A stretch of 64,000 nt of DNA from assembly GCF_013267355.1 (NCBI RefSeq), contig NZ_CP053985.1, positions 1-64,000 on the forward strand, given 5' to 3'. Below are positions 46,296-55,291 of this stretch, one piece after another. Below the pieces are notes generated by a model. That model saw only the letters and a list, made by a program, of their open reading frames with translations, ran no database searches and had not been told where the DNA came from. The stretch comes from Achromobacter pestifer. GTDB lineage: Bacteria; Pseudomonadota; Gammaproteobacteria; Burkholderiales; Burkholderiaceae_B. The stretch's first letter is position 1. Every line of letters begins with the position of its first letter. A program made the position numbers and the translations under genes.

Positions 46296-49200
46296 TCAGA
46301 CCCGCTCGATCCGCGCAGGCAGCCCCTGGCGCACCGCCGCGCCGGAGACCCAATCGATCCAGACGTTGGCATGCTCGCCGCGCGTGGCGTCGCCGAACCC
46401 CAGGTCGTTCAGGTTCACGCCTGCGGCCAGCGCCGGATCGTGCGGCATGGGCTTGCCATCCACCACGTGGGCGCGCGCGCCCAGCTCGGTATGCCCGTAG
46501 CCGTGCTCGATGCCCACCGCGCCCGGCTGGATGCCGTCGCGCAGCAGCGCCAACCCGGTCACCGCGCCGCCCGGCGTCACGATACGTACCGCGTCGCCAT
46601 TGCGGATGCCCAGGCGCTCGCCGTCCTGGCGGTTGATCGACACCGGATTGTGCGGATGCACCTGGCGCAAACGGTTCACGCCTATCGACATGGAACTCAT
46701 CAGGTTGGACTTGAACGAGCTGAGCAAGAACGGCCAGTCCTTCTGCGCGTAGTGCGCCCGCATGTCGCGGCCGTCGGCCAGGCGCGTCGGATACCAGGTC
46801 GGACAGCCGCTATAGCGCTCGCCCGTCATGGAATGGCGAAAGCCCGCCAGTTCCTCGCTCCAGACCTGCAGCGGCTTGGCGTAGGCGACACGCGTCTGCC
46901 GCGTCCCGCCTTCTTCCACCCAGGCGTCCTGCATCTTGTCGAAGCGCCCGCCACGGCTCATCACCATGGCGACCTGGCGCCATTCGCCCGGCTTGAGTTT
47001 CTGCTGCAGCAGCGCGCCGTAACGGTCCACGCCGGTGAGCGCCATGTCGTCGTCGCTGGCCTCGGGCACGGGCTTGCCGGCCGCGAAAGCGATATTGGCC
47101 ATGCCGCGCAGGAAGAAATCCTCCGGCGTGTCCAGCGCGTACTTGGCGCCGTCCTTGTCGGAGATGGCGCCCGCGCCGAAGCCCGGCATGCCCAGCCGCT
47201 TGGCGCAAGCGATCAGGAAGGTCTCCAGGCAGACCGGCTCGTCCGTGGCCGTGCGCGCCACGCGCGGCTGCACGGCCGGCCAGCGCACGGTGGACGCCTT
47301 GGCGACCACGTCCGCCCAGGGCGCCGAGACGCCCCAGCTTTCGTAGGTCACCGTGTCCGGCACGATGTAGTCGGCCAGCGCATTGGTCTCGTTGATGAAG
47401 GGGTTGATCGATACCGATAGCGGCAAGAGGCGCGGATCCTTCATCTTGTCGATGATGACGCTCTTCAAGCCGGCGATGCCGTAGATCGGGTTGCTCATGT
47501 GGTTGAACCAGACCTTGGCATGGTACGGATAACCCGCCAGCGCGGACGCCAGCATTTCCGAACTGAGCCCGCCGGTGGCCGGATACCAGGGCGCCGCGGC
47601 CGGATAGGCCGGCTGGCCGGCGGCCTTCTTGCGCTTGAATTCGTTGGACTTCTCGTACGGAAAGCGGTTGCGCGACAGGCCCACGCCCTTGGGCGTGGCG
47701 CGGTTGGCGAAGCCGGCGATGTTGTAGCGCGGCCCCTGTCCGTAGGGCGGAAACGGACCGGCATCCAGCACCAGGCCGCCTTCGACGTTGAGGTTGCCCA
47801 CCAGTGTGTTCAGCATGGCGATGGCGTAAGCGGTATAGAAGCCCGAGCCGCTCATGGTGCCGCCATGCGCATCGGCCACGGCGCGCTTGCCGTAGCTGGT
47901 GAAACGCTCGGCCAGCGACGCGATCTTGGCGGCGGGCACGCCGCTCAGCTCCGCGTACTCGTCCAGCGTCTTGCGGCGCGCTTCCTCGCGCAGCAGCGAC
48001 AGCGAACTGCGCACGCGCAGCGCCTGGGGCGCGCCGTCCATGCCGGGCGCGGCCACCGTGTCGTCCACGAACAGCGTGGCGGGCGCGGCCGCGGTGTGCG
48101 GCGCCAGCGTGCCGTCTTCCAGGCGCACGACGTAGACGTCTTCCCACTTCTCGCCGGCATCGGCCGGGCGCGCCCAGCCCAGGTCTGCACCGCGCAGGAA
48201 GCTGCCCAGGCGCGGATGGCCGGGCTCGGCCACCACCAGATGGGTGGCGTTGGTCCAGGCCGCCTCGCCCGCGGCCTTCATGGCCTCGGGGCCGGGCTGC
48301 GCCAGCGCGCGGGCGTCGTAGCGCTCGTTGTCCAGGATCCAGCGGATCAGGCCCATGGCCAGGCCCAGGTCGCCGGCCGGATTGACCGGCACCCACTCAT
48401 TGCCCGATCCGGCCGACAGGCTGGACGAGGCCGGCAGCATGGGCGACACGACCACGTACGTAAAACCAGTCTCTACCGGCCGCACGCGGGCCTCGGCCAA
48501 CTGGCGGGCCTGGCGCTGGAACGGGTTGCCGGACTGCGCCGGGGCCGCGCCGATGAACAGGCCAAAGCGCGCATTGTCCCAATCCGGCTTGCCGTGGGGC
48601 ATGCCCTTCAAATCGCCCAGCGCGGCGCCCGCGCCCACGCGGAAGCTCTGGCCGCAATAGGAACCGTGGTTGCTGAAGTTGACCGTGCCGAACGATTGCC
48701 CGGCAAAGCGCTGGATCAGCGGCGTGCGCCCTTCGTTGGACGCGTCGGTGAACAGGAACTGGTTGACCTTGGCGCCATACTCGGGGTTCTGCGGGTCCAA
48801 CGGCGTTTCGCGGTCGAAGATGGCGCGCAGGCCGTCCACCTGGCCTTCGCCGAACAGGTCGCCGCCTTCGCAGACTTCCTGCACCAGCTGTTCGAACGAG
48901 ATGGTCTGCCACTTGCCCTCGCCGCGCTTGCCCACGCGCTTGAGCGGCTGCAACACACGGAAGGGGCTGTTCATCTGCTCCAGCATGGCCGAACCGCGGG
49001 CGCACGACGTGGCGCGCCCTTCCAGGCCATTGTCGCCGCCCAGCTGCGCATAGACTTCGCGCACCGGCGCTTCCATGGCGGCCGGCCGAGTCGTGGCCAG
49101 CGGATGATAGGGGTTGCCGGCCACGCGCAGGATGCGGTTTTCCTTCGTGTCCACGCGCAGACGCACGCCGCACTGGGTCCAACAGCCCAGGCAGCTGGAG

Positions 49201-49496
49201 GGACTGACGGTCTGCCCCGGCTGCGCGCTGAGCACGCCGGTCAAGGGATCGATGCGGAATTCCGGCGTCAGCGAGTTGCCGCGCACGGCGTGCGCCGTGG
49301 GCACGCCGGCCGTGCCTTGCGCCAGGCCCTTCACGGCCCGGACCACGGTTTCGCCATAGCCCGCCGCAAAAGCCGCCATGCCGCCGGCGACCACGCCGCC
49401 GCGCACCATCAATTTGCGCCGCGCCTCATCGCGCGGCTGGTCGGGGGCCTCGTCCGGCGGGGCGCCGCGCTTGTCGTCTTCGTGTTGCTTGTCCAT
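46296..49496 (-). CDS. ttrA: Tetrathionate reductase-type molybdopterin subunit (TtrA-like)
   Basis: A 1066-residue Mo-bisMGD oxidoreductase. A Tat-like signal (ARRKLMVRGG) lies at about residues 25-47. The [4Fe-4S] ligands are Cys102, Cys105, Cys109 (SCLGCWTQCGV) and Cys165. A probable Mo-ligand Cys281 is in NHGSYCGQSF. The CLGCWTQCGV pattern and length match TtrA, which reduces tetrathionate to thiosulfate in the periplasm. The gene order B-C-A equals Salmonella ttrBCA. Related polysulfide, thiosulfate or arsenate reductases cannot be excluded from sequence alone. No ttrRS sensor genes are present. Confidence 0.82.
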   Translation of the reverse strand: MDKQHEDDKRGAPPDEAPDQPRDEARRKLMVRGGVVAGGMAAFAAGYGETVVRAVKGLAQGTAGVPTAHAVRGNSLTPEFRIDPLTGVLSAQPGQTVSPSSCLGCWTQCGVRLRVDTKENRILRVAGNPYHPLATTRPAAMEAPVREVYAQLGGDNGLEGRATSCARGSAMLEQMNSPFRVLQPLKRVGKRGEGKWQTISFEQLVQEVCEGGDLFGEGQVDGLRAIFDRETPLDPQNPEYGAKVNQFLFTDASNEGRTPLIQRFAGQSFGTVNFSNHGSYCGQSFRVGAGAALGDLKGMPHGKPDWDNARFGLFIGAAPAQSGNPFQRQARQLAEARVRPVETGFTYVVVSPMLPASSSLSAGSGNEWVPVNPAGDLGLAMGLIRWILDNERYDARALAQPGPEAMKAAGEAAWTNATHLVVAEPGHPRLGSFLRGADLGWARPADAGEKWEDVYVVRLEDGTLAPHTAAAPATLFVDDTVAAPGMDGAPQALRVRSSLSLLREEARRKTLDEYAELSGVPAAKIASLAERFTSYGKRAVADAHGGTMSGSGFYTAYAIAMLNTLVGNLNVEGGLVLDAGPFPPYGQGPRYNIAGFANRATPKGVGLSRNRFPYEKSNEFKRKKAAGQPAYPAAAPWYPATGGLSSEMLASALAGYPYHAKVWFNHMSNPIYGIAGLKSVIIDKMKDPRLLPLSVSINPFINETNALADYIVPDTVTYESWGVSAPWADVVAKASTVRWPAVQPRVARTATDEPVCLETFLIACAKRLGMPGFGAGAISDKDGAKYALDTPEDFFLRGMANIAFAAGKPVPEASDDDMALTGVDRYGALLQQKLKPGEWRQVAMVMSRGGRFDKMQDAWVEEGGTRQTRVAYAKPLQVWSEELAGFRHSMTGERYSGCPTWYPTRLADGRDMRAHYAQKDWPFLLSSFKSNLMSSMSIGVNRLRQVHPHNPVSINRQDGERLGIRNGDAVRIVTPGGAVTGLALLRDGIQPGAVGIEHGYGHTELGARAHVVDGKPMPHDPALAAGVNLNDLGFGDATRGEHANVWIDWVSGAAVRQGLPARIERV

Positions 49497-49533
49497 TGCT
49501 TCTATTCCATGTTCTTTCGTCTAGCGGCGGCGC

Positions 49534-50568
49534 TCAGGCCGCCAGGCCCCGCGTACGCGCCGGGAACAGCTCCAGGGCGTAGGTCACGGCGGCGATCAGC
49601 GCCACGCACAGGCCCAGCACGCCCACCATGCCGAGCAGACCGTCGCTACCCCAGGGCATCTCGTACAGGTAGAGGCCGGCGCCGTACTTGGGCACGCCCT
49701 GCACGCTCATGAAGACCACCCAGCGGAAGATCCACGCCGCGGCCAGCATGGTCAGGGCCAGCACGGCCGAGGGCAGCGGCGCGGCCAGCGTGCGCGCCGG
49801 ACGCTGCAGCAGCGCGATCATGCAAAAGCCGGTCGCCACCGCGCCCGCCAGGCTGACGCGCCAGATCGGAAATTCCGTGAACAGGCGCAGGGCGGCGTCG
49901 AACGAGGGATCCATGCCCAGCAGCCCCAGCAACGTCCAGGCGCCAGCGCCCAGCGCCATCATCACCACCGCCGTCAGGCTCAAGCTGCGCAGCAGCTCCA
50001 CCGGCATGGCCTGCGTGCCGCCGCGCAGCCAGCGGCCCACCAGGAACATGGCCCCCAGCGCGCCCAGCCAGGCGGTCAGCGCGAAGTTCACGGGCAGGAA
50101 CACCGTGTGCCACAGCGGCCGCGAACGCAGCACCATCACTTCGGCGCCGGTATAGACCAGAATGGACAGCGCCGACACCGCCAGCGCCATGCCCAGCGCG
50201 CGCACCCAGCCAATACGGCCCCACCACCAGGCGGCGCAGAACAGCAACGCCAGGGTCACGAACACCGGCAGCAGCAAGGCGCCCAGCCACATCCACGACC
50301 AGGGCGTGAGATGTGCATAGAAATGCCAGAAGCGCCCGGGCTGGTGCAGGTCCGCCAACAGCGACACGGGCGCGGCGATGGCGCTGACCAGCAGCACCGT
50401 CACGGCCGCGGGCAGCAGGCGGCGCGCGGACGAGCCCGCGCCGCCGAACGCCGCGAAGGCGGCGGTCAGCGCGGTGGTGGCGCTGATGCCGATGAGGAAG
50501 AAGTACTGCACGGCCCACGGCAGCCAGGCGGCGTCGTAGACCGGCGTCAACAATTCAGAGATCTGCAT
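49534..50568 (-). CDS. ttrC: NrfD/TtrC-like membrane quinol oxidase subunit
   Basis: A 344-residue protein with about nine membrane helices of the NrfD/PsrC family (WAVQYFFLIGISATTALTAAF, LLADLHQPGRFWHF). It oxidises quinol and passes electrons to the iron-sulfur subunit. The ATG at 50568 was preferred to 50574 because AAGGGG then has proper 6-bp spacing. A much longer upstream frame is a shadow over the ttrB gene. It sits 37 bp before ttrA and 19 bp after ttrB. Confidence 0.87.
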   Translation of the reverse strand: MQISELLTPVYDAAWLPWAVQYFFLIGISATTALTAAFAAFGGAGSSARRLLPAAVTVLLVSAIAAPVSLLADLHQPGRFWHFYAHLTPWSWMWLGALLLPVFVTLALLFCAAWWWGRIGWVRALGMALAVSALSILVYTGAEVMVLRSRPLWHTVFLPVNFALTAWLGALGAMFLVGRWLRGGTQAMPVELLRSLSLTAVVMMALGAGAWTLLGLLGMDPSFDAALRLFTEFPIWRVSLAGAVATGFCMIALLQRPARTLAAPLPSAVLALTMLAAAWIFRWVVFMSVQGVPKYGAGLYLYEMPWGSDGLLGMVGVLGLCVALIAAVTYALELFPARTRGLAA

Positions 50569-50587
50569 AGTCATCCCCTTCGATGGC

Positions 50588-51358
50588 TCAATGGCCGCCA
50601 GCCAGCCGCACGCCGGCCTGGCCGTCGACCTGATGGACGAACGCATCGGGCAGGCCGATGTAATAGACGTGGGGATCGGTCTTCATTTCGGGCTTGAGCA
50701 CCTTGATGTCTTGCTTGTGCTCAACCAGCAGCTTGGAAATCGCGCTGTCGGGATCATTCATGTCGCCGATGACGCGCGCGCCGCCCACGCAGCTTTCCAC
50801 GCAAGCCGGCAGCAGCCCCGCTTCCAGGCGGTGCTCGCAGAACGTGCATTTGTCGGCGGTCTGCGTTTCGTGGTTGATGAAGCGCGCGTCGTAGGGACAG
50901 GCCTGCACGCAATAGGCGCAGCCCACGCAACGCTCGTTGTCGACCAGCACGATGCCGTCTTCGCGCTGGAAGGTGGCCTGCACCGGACAGACCGGCACGC
51001 AAGGCGGGTTGTCGCAGTGGTTGCACAGGCGCGGCAGCATCACCATGGAGGCGGGGCCGCCGGCATCGGGCAGGACTTCGTATTGCAGGACGGTGGTGCG
51101 GAACTGCCCGATGGGGGGCAGGTTTTCCATGGAACAGCTGACCGTACAGGACTGGCAGCCGATGCACTTGCGCATGTCCACGACCATGCCGTAGCGCTTG
51201 CCCGGAATACCCGGGCGGCGCGGCGGCTGCCCATTGATGCCGGTTGCCTCGGCGCGGATGGGTATGACGGTGGCCGCGGCCCCCAACCCCAATAAGCCCT
51301 TCAGAAAGCCTCGTTTACCCGGGAGTGGCGGTTCCGGGGGGCTGGCGGGGGTACTCAT
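50588..51358 (-). CDS. ttrB: Four-cluster iron-sulfur subunit (TtrB-like)
   Basis: A 256-residue ferredoxin-type subunit. Four [4Fe-4S] sites are suggested by CIGCQSCTVSC, CNHCDNPPCVPVCP, CVGCAYCVQACPYDA and CTFC with ACVESC. The N-terminus has a hydrophobic leader (FLKGLLGLGAAATVIPI), consistent with periplasmic location. It carries electrons from TtrC to TtrA. A perfect FNR box ends 65 bp upstream of its start, with an inverted repeat between. Confidence 0.9.
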   Translation of the reverse strand: MSTPASPPEPPLPGKRGFLKGLLGLGAAATVIPIRAEATGINGQPPRRPGIPGKRYGMVVDMRKCIGCQSCTVSCSMENLPPIGQFRTTVLQYEVLPDAGGPASMVMLPRLCNHCDNPPCVPVCPVQATFQREDGIVLVDNERCVGCAYCVQACPYDARFINHETQTADKCTFCEHRLEAGLLPACVESCVGGARVIGDMNDPDSAISKLLVEHKQDIKVLKPEMKTDPHVYYIGLPDAFVHQVDGQAGVRLAGGH

Positions 51359-51373
51359 AGTGCTTCTCCAAGC

Positions 51374-51397
51374 GTTAATTCTGTTACGGGAATTAAC
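51374..51397. promoter_or_regulatory. Perfect 8-bp inverted repeat in the ttrB leader
   Basis: GTTAATTC and GAATTAAC are exact complements separated by 8 bp, 16 bp upstream of the ttrB ATG. The distal arm overlaps the position expected for the -10 region of an FNR class II promoter (TGATAAGTT on the minus strand). Confidence 0.6.
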
Positions 51398-51422
51398 TTA
51401 TCACTTGGAGTTATATAGAGAC

Positions 51423-51436
51423 TTGATAAGAATCAA
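51423..51436. promoter_or_regulatory. Perfect FNR/ANR-type box upstream of ttrB
   Basis: TTGAT-AAGA-ATCAA matches the FNR consensus at all ten conserved positions. Its centre is about 41 bp before the expected transcription start, the class II activator position, supporting anaerobic induction of ttrBCA. Confidence 0.8.
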
Positions 51437-51507
51437 ACCGGGGACGGATAAGGGAAAACCCGTGGACGTAATACTCGCGTCTCGGCCCAATGCACGCTCA
51501 GAAACCG

Positions 51508-52038
51508 TCAATCCTCGATCTTGAGCGCCCGATTCCAGGCGGCCAGCTTGTGCTCGAACGAAGCCGCCGCATGCGCCGGGCTGGTCGACGGCAAGTCCAT
51601 GTATTCCAACGGCACGGCCAGCCCGGGCAGCACGTGGCGGCGGTACAGCGCCGCGGCCTTGGCGCCGTTGAAGCAGACCCGGACGATGGCCGGGTGGCGT
51701 TCCAGGAATGCGGCGAAATCGTTGGCCACCAGGGTGTCGCCGCGGATGTCGGCGTCCAGGCTGCCGGGACGCTCGCAGGCTTGCAGCACGTCCCACAAGG
51801 CCACCCTGGCCGCCTGCAAGGCCTGCAGGCGCTGCGCATAGTCCAGGCCGGGATCGAAGCCGAAGACGCTGGCCGCGATGGGCCAGAAGGCATTGCGCGG
51901 ATGGGCGTAATAGCGGCCCTGCCGCAGCGATGCCACCCCGGGCATCGAGCCCAGCACCAGCACGCGCGCGCCAGTCCCCGCCACCGGGGCGAAACCCTGG
52001 ACCTGATCGTTGTTGCCGCCCGCCTGGGCCGTGCGCAT
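51508..52038 (-). CDS. DNA-deoxyinosine glycosylase (uracil-DNA glycosylase family 6, HDG)
   Basis: A 176-residue UDG-superfamily enzyme. The family-6 motif GSMPGVASLRQGRYYAHPRN with FW following is at about residues 25-50, and the second motif STSPAHA is near 150. HDG enzymes remove hypoxanthine from deaminated DNA and have little or no uracil activity. The start at 52038 has GGAAG at good spacing; ATG 52050 is an alternative with GGAG directly adjoining. It is divergent from the pirin gene and not linked to a pathway here. Confidence 0.85.
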   Translation of the reverse strand: MRTAQAGGNNDQVQGFAPVAGTGARVLVLGSMPGVASLRQGRYYAHPRNAFWPIAASVFGFDPGLDYAQRLQALQAARVALWDVLQACERPGSLDADIRGDTLVANDFAAFLERHPAIVRVCFNGAKAAALYRRHVLPGLAVPLEYMDLPSTSPAHAAASFEHKLAAWNRALKIED

Positions 52039-52206
52039 GCCGTCTTCCATCTCCAAAGGATACGCGAGCCGCAAGTTCCACTCCCACTGTCCGATGCGTG
52101 GAACAGTGCTTACCAATGCCAGGGACTACCGCCCAAGGGGTTGCGCCCTTATCTTATTAACTATGACGAACGGCCCCGCTGGGGCCGCGCAACAGGAAAT
52201 ACGACC

Positions 52207-53070
52207 ATGAAGAAGATCCTCGGATTGCATGCCAGCCCCCGTCCCCACTGGGTGGGCGACGGCTTCCCGGTGCGCTCCATGTTCTCCTACAACGACAAGG
52301 GCAAGAACACCAGTCCGTTCCTGCTGCTGGATTACGCCGGCCCCGCGCAGTTCGAGCCGGCCGAGCATCCGCGCGGCGTCGGGCAGCATCCGCACCGCGG
52401 CTTTGAAACCGTGACCATCGTCTACAGCGGCGAAGTCGAGCACCGCGATTCCACCGGCAACGGCGGCGTCATCGGTCCCGGCGACGTGCAATGGATGACG
52501 GCGGCCTCGGGCATCCTGCATGAGGAATTCCATTCCCACGCCTTCACCCGCAAGGGCGGCGAGCTGGAAATGGTGCAGCTCTGGGTCAACCTGCCCGCCA
52601 AGGACAAGATGGCGCCCGCCGGCTACCAGGGCATCCTCGACGCGGACATCCCGGCGGTGGCGCTGCCGGATGGCGCGGGCACGCTGCGCGTGATCGCGGG
52701 CAACTACGCGGGCCACGCGGGACCGGCGCGCACCTTCACGCCGATGGACGTGTGGGACGTCAGGCTGGCCGCCGGCAAGTCGGCGACCTTCCCCGTCGCC
52801 GCGGGCCGCAACAGCATGCTGGTGGTGCTGCGCGGCACGGTGCTGGTCAATGGCGAAACCGTCGCGCGCGACGCGCAGCTGGCGCTGTTCTCCCTGGAGG
52901 GCGAGGACATCACCGTCGAAGCCAACAACGACGCGGTGTTCCTGGTGCTCAGCGGCGAGCCCATCGACGAGCCGGTGGTCGGCTACGGCCCCTTCGTGAT
53001 GAACACGCAGGCGGAAATCGTCGAAGCCATCCAGGACTTCAACGCCGGCCGCTACGGCAAGATGCACTGA
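52207..53070 (+). CDS. Pirin-family cupin protein
   Basis: A 287-residue bicupin. Metal-site residues are His61, His63 (GQHPHRGFETVTI), His105 and Glu107 (GILHEEFH), matching the iron site of human pirin. Bacterial pirins (YhhW, YhaK) include quercetinase activity and redox-linked regulatory roles; the function here is unknown. The ATG at 52207 gives the family N-terminus (KKILGLHASPRPHWVGDGF). A GTCCCG hairpin without a T tract follows the stop. Confidence 0.92.
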   Translation: MKKILGLHASPRPHWVGDGFPVRSMFSYNDKGKNTSPFLLLDYAGPAQFEPAEHPRGVGQHPHRGFETVTIVYSGEVEHRDSTGNGGVIGPGDVQWMTAASGILHEEFHSHAFTRKGGELEMVQLWVNLPAKDKMAPAGYQGILDADIPAVALPDGAGTLRVIAGNYAGHAGPARTFTPMDVWDVRLAAGKSATFPVAAGRNSMLVVLRGTVLVNGETVARDAQLALFSLEGEDITVEANNDAVFLVLSGEPIDEPVVGYGPFVMNTQAEIVEAIQDFNAGRYGKMH

Positions 53071-53117
53071 GGCGCCAAGGCCGGCGGGTCTCCCGTCCCG
53101 CACAGCGGGACGGGCCG

Positions 53118-53576
53118 CTAGGCCCGGCTCAGCGCCTGCGGGCGCCGCCGCAAGCGGCCCAGTCTGATGCCGTCGCGGATGTTCAAACCAATCAGCGTCA
53201 GGTTGGCGGCGCCTGCCGCCAGCTCCAGCGCCTGCACGCCGTAGAACACCCCATCCAGCTGCCCCGCCTGCGCGCGCAGCGCCAGGAACAACGCCGCAGG
53301 CACGAGAATCAGCAGTCCATTGGCCGCGATGAAGGGCATGCGCCTGCGCTTGGCCAATAGCAGTGGATGCCTGCCCTTGCCGCCCATCATGAAGCCGCTC
53401 GCCGCGGTCAGCATCATGACCGGCACGAAACCCAGCAGCGCATAGGCGATGGCAAGCTTGACCTGAGCCACCGCGGACGCCGTCAGGAACAGTTCGGACA
53501 CAACCGTCGATATCCAGAAGGCTGCCAGAAACAGCAGCGTCAACATCGCGGCGGCGGCATGGATTCTATGTTTCAT
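53118..53576 (-). CDS. Four-helix membrane protein of unknown function
   Basis: A 152-residue integral membrane protein with four predicted helices (about 6-24, 40-62, 82-103, 112-135) and a basic tail. I do not recognise the family; small DUF membrane proteins of similar design are common next to MarR genes. Its ATG at 53576 overlaps the MarR gene's 3' end by 11 bp, so the two are co-expressed and it is a likely target of that regulator. It could respond to membrane stress or toxic compounds; that is speculation. Confidence 0.7.
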   Translation of the reverse strand: MKHRIHAAAAMLTLLFLAAFWISTVVSELFLTASAVAQVKLAIAYALLGFVPVMMLTAASGFMMGGKGRHPLLLAKRRRMPFIAANGLLILVPAALFLALRAQAGQLDGVFYGVQALELAAGAANLTLIGLNIRDGIRLGRLRRRPQALSRA

Positions 53577-54033
53577 GATCTTGCTCCGGTTGCGCGGGGA
53601 CGTGCGCGGCCAGCAGGCCCGCCAACACCCTCCCCGCCGTCTCCAGTTCGGCCGCGCTGAAGCCGCCGGCCAACTGCCGCGCGCGCTCCTTCCAGCGCGC
53701 GTCGATGGCGCCATAGACGCGCCGGCCTTCATCGGTCAGCCGGTACAGCGGCGAGCGCTTGTGCTGCGGATTGGGGCGGACTTCCACCAACTGCGCCTCG
53801 GACAGCAGATTGAGTTGCTTCTGCGCGCCCTGGCGCGTCACGCCCATGGCGGCAGCGACCTGCGGCGCGCTCAAAGGCTGCCCCGCCAGCGCCAGGGCGC
53901 CCAGCATCTGCCAGCGCGCGCTGGTGAGCGCTTCGGGCGCGACGAAGGCATCGCCCCAATCGAGCAACGCGCCGTTCAACTGGAACAAGGTCAGGATCAC
54001 CCCGGTGAGCCGTTCTTCCTTGGTCGGATTCAT
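53566..54033 (-). CDS. MarR-family regulator
   Basis: A 155-residue MarR protein. The HTH and wing are seen at about residues 45-105 (LSAPQVAAAMGVTRQGAQKQLNLLS and RPNPQHKRSPLYRLTDEG). The ATG at 54033 precedes the family N-terminal helix (TKEERLTGVILTLFQLNGALL). An imperfect 15-bp inverted repeat lies 27-66 bp upstream, probably its own operator. It is followed by an overlapping membrane-protein gene and divergent from an AraC regulator gene. Confidence 0.9.
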   Translation of the reverse strand: MNPTKEERLTGVILTLFQLNGALLDWGDAFVAPEALTSARWQMLGALALAGQPLSAPQVAAAMGVTRQGAQKQLNLLSEAQLVEVRPNPQHKRSPLYRLTDEGRRVYGAIDARWKERARQLAGGFSAAELETAGRVLAGLLAAHVPAQPEQDHET

Positions 54034-54059
54034 GGTTGCCCTCCTTGGCTTTGGGTTTA

Positions 54060-54099
54060 ATTGACAACCAGTTTCCAATAATGAAAACCGGTTGTCAAT
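54060..54099. promoter_or_regulatory. Long imperfect inverted repeat upstream of the MarR gene
   Basis: ATTGACAACCAGTTT at 54060-54074 is repeated in reverse complement at 54085-54099 with one mismatch in 15. The first ten bases match perfectly. The arm TTGACA also resembles a -35 element. It lies 27 bp from the MarR start and fits a MarR operator. Confidence 0.7.
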
Positions 54100-54250
54100 A
54101 TAAATTTGCACCGCTTTTCTGCATTCCGCGGATAGCCGCCGCAAATAGCGGATAGACCCCCCCACCCCTGGACGGGTTTTCCACCAGTCCGCCCGGTCCG
54201 GCGCAGCTTTACTATCAGAGCCTTCAAGGCCCCGGCAGTGGAGTCCCCCC

Positions 54251-55279
54251 ATGCTCGACACGACGCAGTCCGCCACCAGCACCGCTTGGCCGCCGGCCGC
54301 ACCGCGGATCGAATCGGTCCTGGGCCTGCCGGCGCAGCAGCTGTTCGCCTCCGGCGACCTGGACGAAGCGCGCTCCATGGTGGGCCGCGTGATGCGCCCG
54401 CACCACCTGGGCGTGGTCGGCGCGCTGCAGCGCCTGGACGCGCGCATGCACCACCAGCCGCTGGGCGAGGTCTCCTTGAACCGCCTGCGCTACGGCGCCA
54501 ACGTCGAGATCCAGCCCGGTCCGCTGGAGGATTTCTTCCTGGTGCAGATGCCGCTGTCGGGCTGCGCCCGCATCAGCAGCGGCCCCCAGCAACTGGATTC
54601 GACGCCCGAGGTCGCCTCGGTCGTCAGCCCGGACGACGATCTGGCCATGCGCTGGGCCGACGACAACGACCAGTTCATGCTGCGCGTGGGCCGCTCGCTG
54701 CTGGAACGCACCCTGGTGGGCCATCTGGGCTGTGCGCTGGATCGGCCGCTGCGCTTCCAGCTGGGGTTCCGCTGGCGCGAATGCCCGGCCTGGCGCTGCC
54801 TGATGAGCTATCTGCTGGACTGTTCCACCCAGCACGCGAACCTGGCCGAGCACAAACTCATCGTGCATCAAATGGAACAGCTGGTCGCCGCCACTTTGCT
54901 GGCGGCCCAGCCCCACAACTACACCGGCGCCCTGCCCGGCCGCCGCGGCGCGGTGCTGCCGCGCCACGTGCGCAGCGTCCAGGACTATCTGCAGGCGCAT
55001 GCGCACGAACCCGTCAGCGCCGAGCAGCTGGCGCGCATCGCGGGCGTCAGCGTGCGCAGCCTTTACGCGGGATTCAAGGAATTCCTGGGCGTGAGCCCCA
55101 TGCATTACCTGCGCGACCTGCGCATGGAACGCGCGCACGCCGAACTGGTCTCGGGCGAGACCCGCAACATCGCCGGCGTGGCGCTGCGCTGGGGCTTCGC
55201 GCACATGGGGCGCTTCAGCGCCGGCTACAAGGAACGCTACGGCGTAAGCCCCAGCCAGAGCCTGCGGCGGCGCGGCTGA
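54251..55279 (+). CDS. AraC-family regulator with N-terminal sensing domain
   Basis: A 342-residue regulator. The N-terminal half (about 30-215) is an AraC-binding-2 type domain (LNRLRYGANVEIQPGPLEDFFLVQMPLSG). The C-terminal HTH pair is at about 245-340 (EQLARIAGVSVRSLYAGFKEFLG and NIAGVALRWGFAHMGRFSAGYKERYG). This subgroup often activates aromatic degradation or osmoprotectant genes. No aromatic operon is immediately next to it. It diverges from the MarR gene across 217 bp and converges on a small secreted-protein gene. Confidence 0.9.
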   Translation: MLDTTQSATSTAWPPAAPRIESVLGLPAQQLFASGDLDEARSMVGRVMRPHHLGVVGALQRLDARMHHQPLGEVSLNRLRYGANVEIQPGPLEDFFLVQMPLSGCARISSGPQQLDSTPEVASVVSPDDDLAMRWADDNDQFMLRVGRSLLERTLVGHLGCALDRPLRFQLGFRWRECPAWRCLMSYLLDCSTQHANLAEHKLIVHQMEQLVAATLLAAQPHNYTGALPGRRGAVLPRHVRSVQDYLQAHAHEPVSAEQLARIAGVSVRSLYAGFKEFLGVSPMHYLRDLRMERAHAELVSGETRNIAGVALRWGFAHMGRFSAGYKERYGVSPSQSLRRRG

Positions 55280-55291
55280 GGCGGCGCCGCT

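Noticed and set aside
53077..53125. GTCCCG hairpin after the pirin gene as a rho-independent terminator
   Set aside because: A stem is visible but no T tract follows on either strand.
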